Part shown: in pieces, positions 45,218 to 55,972 of the stretch
Position numbering within the stretch: position 1 is the first letter of the stretch
Layout: each line of letters starts with the position of its first letter
NCBI RefSeq assembly: GCF_030506305.1
Contig: NZ_CP119421.1
Coordinates: 4,604,501 to 4,668,500 of the forward strand
Source of the DNA: Porifericola rhodea
GTDB taxonomy: Bacteria > Bacteroidota > Bacteroidia > Cytophagales > Cyclobacteriaceae
Length of the DNA: 64,000 bases
Reading direction: 5' to 3'
Notes under the pieces: model-generated
The model's input: the letters and a program-made list of their open reading frames with translations, nothing else
Database searches by the model: none
Told to the model about the DNA's origin: nothing
Program-made: the position numbers and the translations under genes

Positions 45218-45460
45218 TTAACAGCCAAATTGGTTATGAGGTAGCTTTAACTTTTTAATCTCCTCACAAAACTGAGCCTGATCATCCAGTTTGCCCTCAT
45301 CTAGTTTGTCTATAAGATCTTCCAGACTTTTTGTATAGTCATCAAAGTTAGCGTCTTTGTTTTCCTCTTTGTACTCTTCAAAAAATGTATTTGAACTATG
45401 AGGAGTCGCTAAGAACCTTCTCAATTTATCACGATAATCATTTTTCTGTTCGGTATTCAT
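45218..45460 (-). CDS. Small charged protein of unknown function
   Basis: An 80-residue highly charged protein, MNTEQKNDYRDKLRRFLATP onwards. It contains NFDDYTKSLEDLIDKLDEGK and ends QFGC. No signal peptide or membrane segment. It is convergent with the DUF1835 gene. Coding is plausible from length and codon pattern, but I recognise no family. Confidence 0.55.
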   Translation of the reverse strand: MNTEQKNDYRDKLRRFLATPHSSNTFFEEYKEENKDANFDDYTKSLEDLIDKLDEGKLDDQAQFCEEIKKLKLPHNQFGC

Positions 45461-45635
45461 ATCTATTGTGGTTTAGATGAAAAAATAGTCTATCAGATGA
45501 TGTAACACCTATAGCAACATCTTGTTTTTAGTAATCAACTCACAATTCGCACAGCAATGAGCAAACAATTGGCTAAACTCATAGCTTATACAGTTAAGCT
45601 CAAATTTTTTATCACTACATCAATCTTTTTTACCT

Positions 45636-48299
45636 ATGCCCAAACAGGAGCTTAAAGAAATTTACGAATTTGAAAACCAGGAATGGCTTAGTTCCTTAGA
45701 CTATATTCTTGAAAACGAGAGCCCTGAACGGGCTAAAGAAATCCTTCAAAAACTTAGAGAAAAAGCTGAGGCCAACGGCGTGCAACTGCATGATAAGGTT
45801 ACTACGCCTTACATCAACACCATAGCAGTTGATGAAGAAGAGGATTACCCCGGCAATCTGGATATTGAAAATACTTTAAGCAATTTAATTCGCTGGAATG
45901 CACTAGCTATGGTGGTTAGGGCGAACAGAAACTCTAGTGGAATTGGTGGTCATATTTCAACCTATGCCTCTTCATCTACACTTTTTGAAGTAGGTTTTCA
46001 GCATTTTTTTCGGGGATTGGATGACGAAAGTGGCGGGGACTTTATCTACTTTCAGGGCCATGCCTCTCCCGGTGTATATGCTCGCTCATTTTTAGAAGGT
46101 AGACTTAGCGAGAAAAATTTAGAAAATTTTCGTAGAGAACTTGCCAGCAAAGATGGGCTTTCCTCCTACCCTCACCCTCGCCTAATGCCCGATTACTGGA
46201 GTTTTCCTACCGTATCTATGGGTCTTACGGCGGTGCAGGCCATTTATCATGCTCGCTTTATTAAGTATCTGGAAGACCGCAAGATAAAAGATCAAAAGCA
46301 ACAAAAAATATGGGCCTTTCTGGGTGATGGCGAAATGGATGAGCCTGAGTCTGTAGGAGCACTGGCCAACGCCAGCCGAGAGAAGTTGGATAACCTCATT
46401 TTTGTTGTCAGCTGTAACCTACAGCGACTTGATGGCCCTGTAAGAGGAAATTATAAAGTAATACAGGAGCTGGAAGGTATTTTTAAAGGAGCAGGCTGGA
46501 ACGTTATCAAGGTGGTTTGGGGAGACAAGTGGGATGCGCTGCTAAAAAAAGATAAAAGTGGAAAATTGGTAGAACGTCTTAATAAAGTTATAGACGGACA
46601 GTTTCAGCTCTATACAGTTAAAGGTGGCAAATACATGCGAGAAGACTTCTTCGGTACATCCGAAGAGTTAAAAGCCTTGGTAGAAGACATGTCAGACGAA
46701 GAGCTGAGTGAACTTAATCGTGGTGGTCACGACCCAAAAAAAATATATAACGCATACAAAAAAGCTACTGAGTATAAAGATGGACCTACTGTAATTCTGG
46801 CACAAACTATTAAAGGTTATGGCTTGGGTAAAGCTGGAGAGGCCAGTAATGTAACTCATAAAAGGAAGAAGCTGGATGAAAACGAACTTAAAGATTATCG
46901 TGACCGCTTTAACTTGCCTATATCTGACAAAGAAATAGGTGAAGCTCCCTTCTATCGTCCCAAAAAAAGTAGTGATGAAATTAAATATCTGCTAGAAAGA
47001 AGGGAAAAACTTGGTGGGCTGATCCCCAAAAGAATTACTAAAACCGACAAGCTTAAAGCACCAGATGATAAAGCCTTTAAAGAATATCGTGAAGGAGCCG
47101 GAGAGCGTGAGGTAGCTACTACTATGGTAATGGTACAGATGATGTCTAAGCTGATGAGAGATAAAAACATTGGCGATATGATCGTGCCTATCGTTCCTGA
47201 TGAGTCTCGTACTTTTGGCATGGATGCCCTTTTCCGTAAGTATGGTATCTATTCGCACATAGGCCAGCAATACGAGCCGGTAGATAAAGACAGTCTGATG
47301 TACTATAAAGAGTCAGAAACCGGAGCCATATTGGAGGAAGGTATCACTGAAGCAGGTTCTATATCAACATTTATTGCTGCTGGCACTGCTTATTCTAACC
47401 ATAAAATCAATACAATTCCTTTCTACTTTTTCTACTCTATGTTTGGCTTCCAGCGTACCGGAGATTTTATATGGGCCGCCGCTGATGCCAGAGCCAGAGG
47501 CTTTTTAATTGGCGGCACATCAGGTAGAACTACTTTGCCGGGCGAGGGTCTGCAACATCAGGATGGGCAAAGTCATTTACTGGCGTACCCCCTACCTAAC
47601 TTAAAAGCTTATGACCCTACATTTGCATTTGAGCTGGCAGTTATTGTAAAAGAGGGGATTCGCAGAATGTACGAAGAGCAGGAAGATATCTTCTACTATA
47701 TTACCATAACGAATGACAATTACAAAATGCCTCCTATGCCGGAAGGTGTAGAAGAAGGTATTCTTAAAGGGATGTACGTATACCAGCGCTCTTCAAAAAA
47801 CAGCAAAAAGAAGGCACACCTACTGGGTAGCGGAGCTATACTACAGGAAGTGCTTAAAGCCGCAGAAGTATTAGAGAAAGAATACAGCATAGCCGCCGAT
47901 GTCTGGAGTATAACTAGTTACAAGGAGCTATACCATAATGCTATGGATGTTGAAAGACATAACCGTCTGCACCCCTCAGACACGAAACAGAACTACATTC
48001 AGGAATGTACAGAGGAGGAAGATGGCGTATTTGTAGCTGCATCGGACTACCTTAAGGCTTTACCCTATTCTATTGCTCAGTGGTTTCCTAAACCATTTAT
48101 CAGCCTGGGTACCGATGGTTTCGGACGTAGTGATGCTCGTCCTGAGTTGAGAGACTTTTTTGAAGTGGACCATCGTCATATTGTATTGTCAGCTTTATAT
48201 GGCTTACTGAACGAAGGTAAGATTAAGAAAAATACCTACGAAAAAGCAATGCAAAAGCTTGAAATTGATGCTGATAAGCTTAATCCAGATTCATATTAA
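45636..48299 (+). CDS. aceE: Pyruvate dehydrogenase E1, homodimeric type
   Basis: An 887-residue E1 component that decarboxylates pyruvate and transfers the acetyl group to lipoyl-E2. Motifs include GGHISTYASSSTLFEVGFQH, YFQGHASPGVYARSFLEGR, and the thiamine-diphosphate signature GDGEMDEPESVGALANASRE followed by FVVSCNLQRLDGP. The active-site loop PGEGLQHQDGQSHLLAYPLP and the C-terminal FGRSDARPELRDFFEVD are also clear. It is the first gene of an aceE-aceF-lpdA operon. Cytoplasmic. Confidence 0.98.
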   Translation: MPKQELKEIYEFENQEWLSSLDYILENESPERAKEILQKLREKAEANGVQLHDKVTTPYINTIAVDEEEDYPGNLDIENTLSNLIRWNALAMVVRANRNSSGIGGHISTYASSSTLFEVGFQHFFRGLDDESGGDFIYFQGHASPGVYARSFLEGRLSEKNLENFRRELASKDGLSSYPHPRLMPDYWSFPTVSMGLTAVQAIYHARFIKYLEDRKIKDQKQQKIWAFLGDGEMDEPESVGALANASREKLDNLIFVVSCNLQRLDGPVRGNYKVIQELEGIFKGAGWNVIKVVWGDKWDALLKKDKSGKLVERLNKVIDGQFQLYTVKGGKYMREDFFGTSEELKALVEDMSDEELSELNRGGHDPKKIYNAYKKATEYKDGPTVILAQTIKGYGLGKAGEASNVTHKRKKLDENELKDYRDRFNLPISDKEIGEAPFYRPKKSSDEIKYLLERREKLGGLIPKRITKTDKLKAPDDKAFKEYREGAGEREVATTMVMVQMMSKLMRDKNIGDMIVPIVPDESRTFGMDALFRKYGIYSHIGQQYEPVDKDSLMYYKESETGAILEEGITEAGSISTFIAAGTAYSNHKINTIPFYFFYSMFGFQRTGDFIWAAADARARGFLIGGTSGRTTLPGEGLQHQDGQSHLLAYPLPNLKAYDPTFAFELAVIVKEGIRRMYEEQEDIFYYITITNDNYKMPPMPEGVEEGILKGMYVYQRSSKNSKKKAHLLGSGAILQEVLKAAEVLEKEYSIAADVWSITSYKELYHNAMDVERHNRLHPSDTKQNYIQECTEEEDGVFVAASDYLKALPYSIAQWFPKPFISLGTDGFGRSDARPELRDFFEVDHRHIVLSALYGLLNEGKIKKNTYEKAMQKLEIDADKLNPDSY

Positions 48300-48347
48300 A
48301 GCGCATAGATTACCCATAAAATCAAACACTTTTTAACCTAACAACAT

Positions 48348-49721
48348 ATGGCAAAAGAAATTAAAATGCCCCAAATCTCTGAGGATGCCGAATCAGGTAC
48401 CATTGTAGAGATAATGGTGAGCGAAGGGGATACCATTGAGGCTGAGCAGTCCATCATCGCTGTAGAAAGCGATAAAGCTTCGGTAGAAGTACCTGCTGAG
48501 TCTGGAGGAAAAATAAAAGAAATAAAAGTATCTGAAGGTGATGATATTGACATAGGAGACGTTATTCTGATTCTGGAAGAAGAGGGTGAAGAAAGCGAAG
48601 ATACTGAAGAGCCTGAGGAAGAAAGTGATGAGCCAGAAGCACAGGCAGAAGAGGAGGATGATGATACCGAAGATTCTGATTCTTCTGATGATGAAAAAGA
48701 GGAGGCTGATGATGATACTAAGGATGAAGATGAAGAAGATAGCGATGAAGATGAGGAGGTTAATGACGAGCAAGGGGACAAAGACGATAAAGCGTCTAAA
48801 CCCAAAAAAGATGGTGAAGTACCAGCTGCTCCTTCGGTGAGGCGCCTCGCAAGAGAACTTAATGTAGATATCTACGCTCTAAAAGGTAGTGGTCCTGGCA
48901 AACGTATTACTGCTGAAGATGTAAAATCTGCTGCAGATGAAGAATCTACTCCAAAGAAAAAGAAAAGCAAAGCAGAGGGTGAAAGCACCGCTTTACCAGA
49001 CTTTACCCAATGGGGAGAAGTAGAGCGTAAAAAAATGAGCGGTATCCGTAAAGCTACTGCCAAAAGCATGGGTAATGCCTGGCGTACCGTACCACATGTA
49101 ACTCAGTTTGACAAAGCTGATATCTCTACCCTACAGGGTTTTATGGATCAATATGAAGAGAAAGCTGCTAAAGCAGGAGCAAAACTAACTGTTACTGCTG
49201 TTCTGGTTAAGCTATCTGCCTCAGCACTTAGAGCTTTTCCTAAATTTAATGCAAGCGTAGATGTGGAAAATCAGGAGATGATTTTCAAAAAATACATTCA
49301 TATTGGTGTGGCAGTGGATACAGAGAATGGTTTGCTGGTACCCGTTATCCGAGATGCAGACCGTAAATCAGTTACTACTATTGCTTTGGAACTTAGCGAA
49401 GTAGCTCAAAAAGCACGAGAAGGCAAACTTTCTGCTGACGATATGAAGGGAGGTAACTTTACTGTTTCTAATCTTGGCGGAATTGGAGGCACTAACTTTA
49501 CACCTATCGTATACCACCCTCAGGTTGCTATTTTAGGCGTCTCTCGTAACCAGGTGGAGCCGGTATATGAGGATGGAGAATTTAAGCCAAAAACTATGCT
49601 TCCTTTGTCCTTATCATACGATCACCGTGCTATTGATGGAGCAGAAGCTGCCCGTTTTCTCCGTTGGATGTGTCAGGTAATGGAAGATCCTTTTGTCATG
49701 CTAATGGAAGGAGGTATATAA
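48348..49721 (+). CDS. aceF: Pyruvate dehydrogenase E2 (dihydrolipoamide acetyltransferase) with acidic linker
   Basis: A 457-residue E2. One N-terminal lipoyl domain (1-78) carries the lipoylated lysine in VESDKASVEVP (K43). The linker (about 78-155) is extremely acidic, almost only E and D with some S and K, unlike the Ala/Pro-rich linkers of well-studied E2s. A peripheral-subunit-binding domain follows (VRRLARELNVDIYALKG, GKRITAEDV, about 163-195), then the catalytic core with YDHRAIDGAEAARFLRWM near the C terminus. It ends with a 1-bp overlap (TAATG) into lpdA. Confidence 0.97.
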   Translation: MAKEIKMPQISEDAESGTIVEIMVSEGDTIEAEQSIIAVESDKASVEVPAESGGKIKEIKVSEGDDIDIGDVILILEEEGEESEDTEEPEEESDEPEAQAEEEDDDTEDSDSSDDEKEEADDDTKDEDEEDSDEDEEVNDEQGDKDDKASKPKKDGEVPAAPSVRRLARELNVDIYALKGSGPGKRITAEDVKSAADEESTPKKKKSKAEGESTALPDFTQWGEVERKKMSGIRKATAKSMGNAWRTVPHVTQFDKADISTLQGFMDQYEEKAAKAGAKLTVTAVLVKLSASALRAFPKFNASVDVENQEMIFKKYIHIGVAVDTENGLLVPVIRDADRKSVTTIALELSEVAQKAREGKLSADDMKGGNFTVSNLGGIGGTNFTPIVYHPQVAILGVSRNQVEPVYEDGEFKPKTMLPLSLSYDHRAIDGAEAARFLRWMCQVMEDPFVMLMEGGI

Positions 49722-51142
49722 TGGCGAAAAAAGAATATGAAGTTCTTGTTATAGGTGGAGGCCCCAGTGGATATGCCGCAGCGTTTATGGCTGCTGATCT
49801 GGGCATGAAAACCGCACTGATTGACCCTGAAGAGAACCCTGGAGGTGTTTGCCTCTACCGAGGTTGTATTCCTTCCAAAGCTTTACTACACATCGTTAAA
49901 TTGAAGCAGGAAGCACTGGAAGCTTCTGAATTTGGGCTTAGCTTTAGTGAACCCGATATTGATGTTAAAAAAGTACGCGAATGGAAGAATAGTGTAGTAC
50001 AAAAACTGGTAGGTGGCCTCGGTCAGTTAAGTAGTAAGCGTAAAGTGGAGCATATAAGAGGTATGGCTACTTTTAAAGATGCCAATACTGTAGAAGTTAC
50101 TTATGATGGCCAAAGTAAGGAAGTTTCTTTCAAGCATGCTATACTGGCTAGTGGTTCTGAGCCTGTATCATTACCTGATGTGGAATTTAGTGACAATATC
50201 ATGAGCTCTGCTACAGCTTTAGAGCTTAAAGATATACCCAAAAGCTTACTGGTAGTAGGTGCCGGCTACATAGGGCTTGAAATTGGCTCTGTATACGCCG
50301 GTATGGGCAGTAAAGTAACGGTGGTAGAAATGACTGACAAACTGATGCCTGGTGCTGACCGGGACCTGGTAGATGTCTTTGCTAAACGTAACAAAGACTT
50401 GTTTGAAGACATTATGCTTGAAACCAAAGTAGCAGAGATTAGCGGGAAAAAGAAGCTAAAAGTGAAGCTGGAAGGCAAGCATGAAGGTGAATATAAGTTT
50501 GACAAAGTTCTTATTGCCATCGGACGCAAACCCAGAACTTCAAATTTGGGGCTGGAAAATACTTCTGTTGAAGTAGATGATAAAGGTTTTGTACAGATAA
50601 ACGAACAACGACAAACCGCAGAAAAATCTATTTTTGCCATCGGTGATATTACTGGAGAACCTATGCTAGCCCATAAAGCCAGTCATGAAGGTAAAATCGC
50701 TGCTGAAGCTATTGCGGGAGAGACAAGTGCTTACGAGCCAAAAGCAATACCCGCTGTAGTATATACAGACCCGGAGATCGCCTGGTGCGGAATTACAGAA
50801 ACTGAAGCTAAATCGCGGGATATACCAATAAATGTTGTTAAATTTCCTTGGGCAGCCTCTGGTAGAGCTGCTACGTTGGGTAGAAGTGACGGACTTACCA
50901 AGCTAATATTTGATCCGGAGACCGAAAGAATTTTAGGGGTAGGAATAGCTGGTAAAAATGCTGGTGATATGATACCTGAGGCGGTTTTAGCTGTAGAAAT
51001 GGCAGCTGTAGCCAAAGACTTCTCATTGACTATGCACCCTCACCCTACTTTGTCAGAAACACTGATGGAAGCGGCTGATGTTTTATACGGTCAAGCCACC
51101 CATATTTACAGACCTAAAAGAGATAAGAAAAAGAACTCGTGA
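49721..51142 (+). CDS. lpdA: Dihydrolipoamide dehydrogenase (E3)
   Basis: A 473-residue FAD-dependent enzyme that reoxidises dihydrolipoyl groups of E2. The FAD motif is VLVIGGGPSGYAAAF. The redox disulfide lies in GGVCLYRGCIPSKALLH, and the NAD motif in LLVVGAGYIGLEIGSVYAGM. The second FAD segment is IFAIGDITGEPMLAHKASHE. The C-terminal catalytic His-Glu region is MHPHPTLSETLMEAADV. I chose the ATG at 49721, directly coupled to the E2 stop (TAATG), because it gives the normal N terminus. A longer in-frame start at 49664 lies within E2. Confidence 0.97.
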   Translation: MAKKEYEVLVIGGGPSGYAAAFMAADLGMKTALIDPEENPGGVCLYRGCIPSKALLHIVKLKQEALEASEFGLSFSEPDIDVKKVREWKNSVVQKLVGGLGQLSSKRKVEHIRGMATFKDANTVEVTYDGQSKEVSFKHAILASGSEPVSLPDVEFSDNIMSSATALELKDIPKSLLVVGAGYIGLEIGSVYAGMGSKVTVVEMTDKLMPGADRDLVDVFAKRNKDLFEDIMLETKVAEISGKKKLKVKLEGKHEGEYKFDKVLIAIGRKPRTSNLGLENTSVEVDDKGFVQINEQRQTAEKSIFAIGDITGEPMLAHKASHEGKIAAEAIAGETSAYEPKAIPAVVYTDPEIAWCGITETEAKSRDIPINVVKFPWAASGRAATLGRSDGLTKLIFDPETERILGVGIAGKNAGDMIPEAVLAVEMAAVAKDFSLTMHPHPTLSETLMEAADVLYGQATHIYRPKRDKKKNS

Positions 51143-51180
51143 CAAGTCTCTTGTGAAAGTTAATCTATGCTGATTTAAAA

Positions 51181-51207
51181 AAGGAGCATGCTTTAAACAT
51201 GCTCCTT
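51181..51207. terminator. Bidirectional terminator
   Basis: Perfect 10-bp stem AAGGAGCATG / CATGCTCCTT with a 7-nt loop, between convergent lpdA and the ABC-F gene. A-run before, T-rich after. Confidence 0.88.
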
Positions 51208-51216
51208 CTTATTATT

Positions 51217-52914
<1,698 letters not shown>

Positions 52915-53056
52915 TTAAGTTCCCACTCTCACACGATTTGCGATATTAAAGTTAAGGCAGACGAATATTACATTGAAAGCAATACTGCCACAATATTTAT
53001 TTTTTACTAATTAATTGTATTTTATTTATACGCTTTATTAACCAAATTATAAGATT

Positions 53057-53461
53057 ATGAATGATCAAGTAACAGACCAATTAGCAGTAGGCATGGGTGT
53101 AGGCGTCGGTATTCTATATCTGGCGTTTATTGTGCTCATGATTGTATCCATTTGGAAAATTTTCACTAAAGCTGGTAAACCTGGCTGGGCATCCATTATT
53201 CCAATCTACAACCTTGTAGTATTGCTGGAAATAATAGGTAAACCAGGTTGGTGGATTATCCTATATTTTATACCTCTGGTAAATATAGTTGCAGCAATCT
53301 GGGCAACCAATCTTCTTTCTAAAAGCTTTGGTAATAGTGAAGGCTTTACCATTGGTTTATTGTTTCTACCTATAGTATTTTACCCTGTACTGGCCTTTGG
53401 AGGGGCTTCTTATCAGGGCCCTGCCGGACAAGAGGGAATAGCTACTGCCCCGGCAATATAA
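53057..53461 (+). CDS. DUF5684-family small membrane protein
   Basis: A 134-residue membrane protein with about four hydrophobic segments. The pattern KIFTKAGKPGWASIIPIYN followed by EIIGKPGWWIILYFIPLVN is characteristic of the DUF5684/signal-peptidase-associated small membrane family. Function is unknown. A strong terminator follows. Confidence 0.82.
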   Translation: MNDQVTDQLAVGMGVGVGILYLAFIVLMIVSIWKIFTKAGKPGWASIIPIYNLVVLLEIIGKPGWWIILYFIPLVNIVAAIWATNLLSKSFGNSEGFTIGLLFLPIVFYPVLAFGGASYQGPAGQEGIATAPAI

Positions 53462-53486
53462 GCATATAACATGTTGACATACACCC

Positions 53487-53513
53487 AAGCAGTCAGAATA
53501 CATCTGACTGCTT
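53487..53513 (+). terminator. Rho-independent terminator
   Basis: Stem AAGCAGTCAGA / TCTGACTGCTT with a short loop and a run of eight T, 26 bp after the stop codon. Confidence 0.9.
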
Positions 53514-53590
53514 TTTTTTGATGATGCCTAGCAGAAAGCTTACACTTAGGTCATTTTTTACAATATTGCCAAGACCTAAATCCATGAACA

Positions 53591-54619
53591 ATGACCTACT
53601 CTCGCAGAAGATTTTTAGCGCGATGCGGAGGTATGCTTAGCACACTTCCACTACTCTCTATAACTCCACAATTTAAGCAAACGTCTGAAGTCATTACGGT
53701 AGGTGGTAGTATATCATCTTCCAAGATGGGTTTCAGTCTTATCCACGAACATGTACTGGTAGATTTTGTGGGTGCGGCAGAGATAAGCAAAGAGCGCTGG
53801 AACAAAGGGAAGGTAGTCAGAAAAGTTTTACCCTACCTTCAGGAAATTAAAGCATTAGGATGCCATACCCTGGTAGAGTGCACACCTGCCTACCTGGGTA
53901 GAGATGTTGATATTTTAGCGGAACTTTCCAATAAAAGTGGTCTTCACATTATTACAAATACCGGATACTATGGAGCACGCCAGAATAAGTTTTTGCCAGC
54001 GCATGCTTTTACCGAAACATCAAAACAGCTCGCTAAAAGGTGGGTCAGCGAATTTGAGCAGGGCATTGATGGTACGGCTTTCAGACCCGGATTTATTAAA
54101 ACCAGTGTAGACCCTGGCCCGCTTAGTGATATTCATAAAAAATTAATCAGCGCCGCTGCATTGACTCATAAAGCTACGGGGATGAGCATTGCTTCACATA
54201 CAGGGCCGGCAGAAGCAGCTTTTGAACAATTAGAAGTTTTGCAAAAATTGGGAGTAGCACCTGCTGCTTTCATCTGGGTACACGCCCAAAATGAAAAAGA
54301 TAACAACCTACATGTTAAAGCTGCACAAATGGGCGCCTGGGTCAGCCTGGATGGTGTTAGCAAAGATAATATTAATGAGTATCTCAAAATTTTAATACTA
54401 TTTAAAAGTAACAAGCTTTTAAACCATGTACTACTTTCTCATGATGCAGGATGGTATCGTCCGGAGGAGGTAGAAGGTGGTAGCTTCAGACCATATACTG
54501 ATATATTTATCCATCTAATACCTCTCCTAAAAGAACACAAATTTACTGAGTCAGATATTGAGCAAGTGATGATTATAAACCCAAAAGATGCATTTGCGAT
54601 TAAGAAAAGGTTAGTTTGA
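53591..54619 (+). CDS. Phosphotriesterase-family metal hydrolase with Tat signal
   Basis: A 342-residue exported protein starting MTYSRRRFLARCGGMLSTLP, a twin-arginine signal. The amidohydrolase fold has the PTE-family metal ligands: HEHV near residue 52, the lysine in FIKTSV, SIASHTG, WVHAQ and LSHDAGW. Relatives include phosphotriesterase-like lactonases, so a lactone, phosphotriester or similar substrate is possible. The window does not reveal it. Confidence 0.9.
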   Translation: MTYSRRRFLARCGGMLSTLPLLSITPQFKQTSEVITVGGSISSSKMGFSLIHEHVLVDFVGAAEISKERWNKGKVVRKVLPYLQEIKALGCHTLVECTPAYLGRDVDILAELSNKSGLHIITNTGYYGARQNKFLPAHAFTETSKQLAKRWVSEFEQGIDGTAFRPGFIKTSVDPGPLSDIHKKLISAAALTHKATGMSIASHTGPAEAAFEQLEVLQKLGVAPAAFIWVHAQNEKDNNLHVKAAQMGAWVSLDGVSKDNINEYLKILILFKSNKLLNHVLLSHDAGWYRPEEVEGGSFRPYTDIFIHLIPLLKEHKFTESDIEQVMIINPKDAFAIKKRLV

Positions 54620-54809
54620 ACTTAAAAACATATATCTATGTAGTGAATTGTAAGTATTCATTTCTACGATAAACTAACTTTCCATTTTTTCATACATTTT
54701 TAACTATAAAAAAGTAGGGCGGTAGGATTATCCCATAGTAGTGAGTATGTTTGACCACATAAGCTGTAATACTTTTATAGCTTCAAACTATTAATTTAGC
54801 CCACTTTAC

Positions 54810-55880
54810 ATGAAATTTATCAACAAGGACAAGTCTGTATTTTTCACCACACTTAGAGGTAGAGTAAACGATTACTTTGCTGAAAATGATATCTCACGCT
54901 ACGGAAACCGCGAAATGGTTACCAAATCAGTTATTCTCATTGGTATTTATTTAGGTGCTTATTTAAGTGTGTATTTCTTGTCCTGGCCTGCTTACTATTT
55001 TATTCCTCTGGCGCTGGTTATGGGAGTTGCAAAAGCGGGTATTGGTATGACTGTTATGCATGATGCGCTGCACGGTTCATACTCCAAAAATGCATTTATC
55101 AATAAGCTTATGGGAAATAGTATTTACCTGCTGGGAGCGAATGCTTCTGTCTGGAAAATACAACATAATTTGCATCATCATACCTATACTAACATCCACG
55201 GTAAAGATGAAGACATAAACACTAAAGTTGTAATCAGACTATCAAAACATGCTCCTCAAAAAGCTTTTCATGCCTATCAGCATGTATATGTATGGTTTCT
55301 GTATGGACTTATGACACTATTAATGTTTAGTAATGACTTTTATAAATTGCTGGGCTATCACAAGGCTGGCGAATTGAAAAGCAAGCACTCAATAGATAGG
55401 GAGTACCTTTCACTTTTAGGTCTGAAAGCTTTATATGTATTCTTTATGCTGATTTTGCCCGCTCTGCTTACTTCATTACTTTGGTGGCAGGTTCTTATCG
55501 GTTTCTTGATTATGCACCTGACTGCCGGCTTTATACTCTCCACTATTTTTCAGATGGCACATATAGTAGAAGGTACAGAGCAACCCTTACCCAACGAAGA
55601 TGGCAATATGGAAAACGAATGGGCTATTCATCAGCTTATGACTACTGCAAATTTTGCCCGTAATAATCGTGTATTAAACTGGTTTATCGGCGGGCTGAAC
55701 TATCAAATAGAACATCATCTCTTTCCTAACATTTGCCACGTACACTATCGTAATATTTCAAAGATAGTAGAAAAAACAGCTGCTGAGTTTCAACTGCCCT
55801 ATAATGTGAAGCCTACCTTTAGAAACGCAATTCTTTCTCATATGAAGGCGCTCAAAACCCTGGGAAGCAGCCCTGTATAA
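54810..55880 (+). CDS. Membrane fatty acid desaturase
   Basis: A 356-residue integral-membrane di-iron desaturase. The three histidine boxes are present: MHDALHGSY, HNLHHHTYTN and QIEHHLFPNI (the Q-x-x-H-H type seen in front-end and acyl-lipid desaturases). Several long hydrophobic segments surround them. It probably introduces a double bond into a membrane fatty acid, helping fluidity. Regiospecificity cannot be read from sequence. Confidence 0.92.
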   Translation: MKFINKDKSVFFTTLRGRVNDYFAENDISRYGNREMVTKSVILIGIYLGAYLSVYFLSWPAYYFIPLALVMGVAKAGIGMTVMHDALHGSYSKNAFINKLMGNSIYLLGANASVWKIQHNLHHHTYTNIHGKDEDINTKVVIRLSKHAPQKAFHAYQHVYVWFLYGLMTLLMFSNDFYKLLGYHKAGELKSKHSIDREYLSLLGLKALYVFFMLILPALLTSLLWWQVLIGFLIMHLTAGFILSTIFQMAHIVEGTEQPLPNEDGNMENEWAIHQLMTTANFARNNRVLNWFIGGLNYQIEHHLFPNICHVHYRNISKIVEKTAAEFQLPYNVKPTFRNAILSHMKALKTLGSSPV

Positions 55881-55972
55881 AAAGTAGCGGTTTGAAGTAG
55901 CCAATGTTAAATTTTGGCTACTATAACTTTTTATGAGCCTGATTTTCTATCTTATAGAAAACCTGCTCAATC

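Noticed and set aside
48338-48805. Long serine-rich reading frame opposite aceF
   Set aside because: It mirrors the acidic GAx-repeat codons of the E2 linker; low-complexity Ser composition and no start context.
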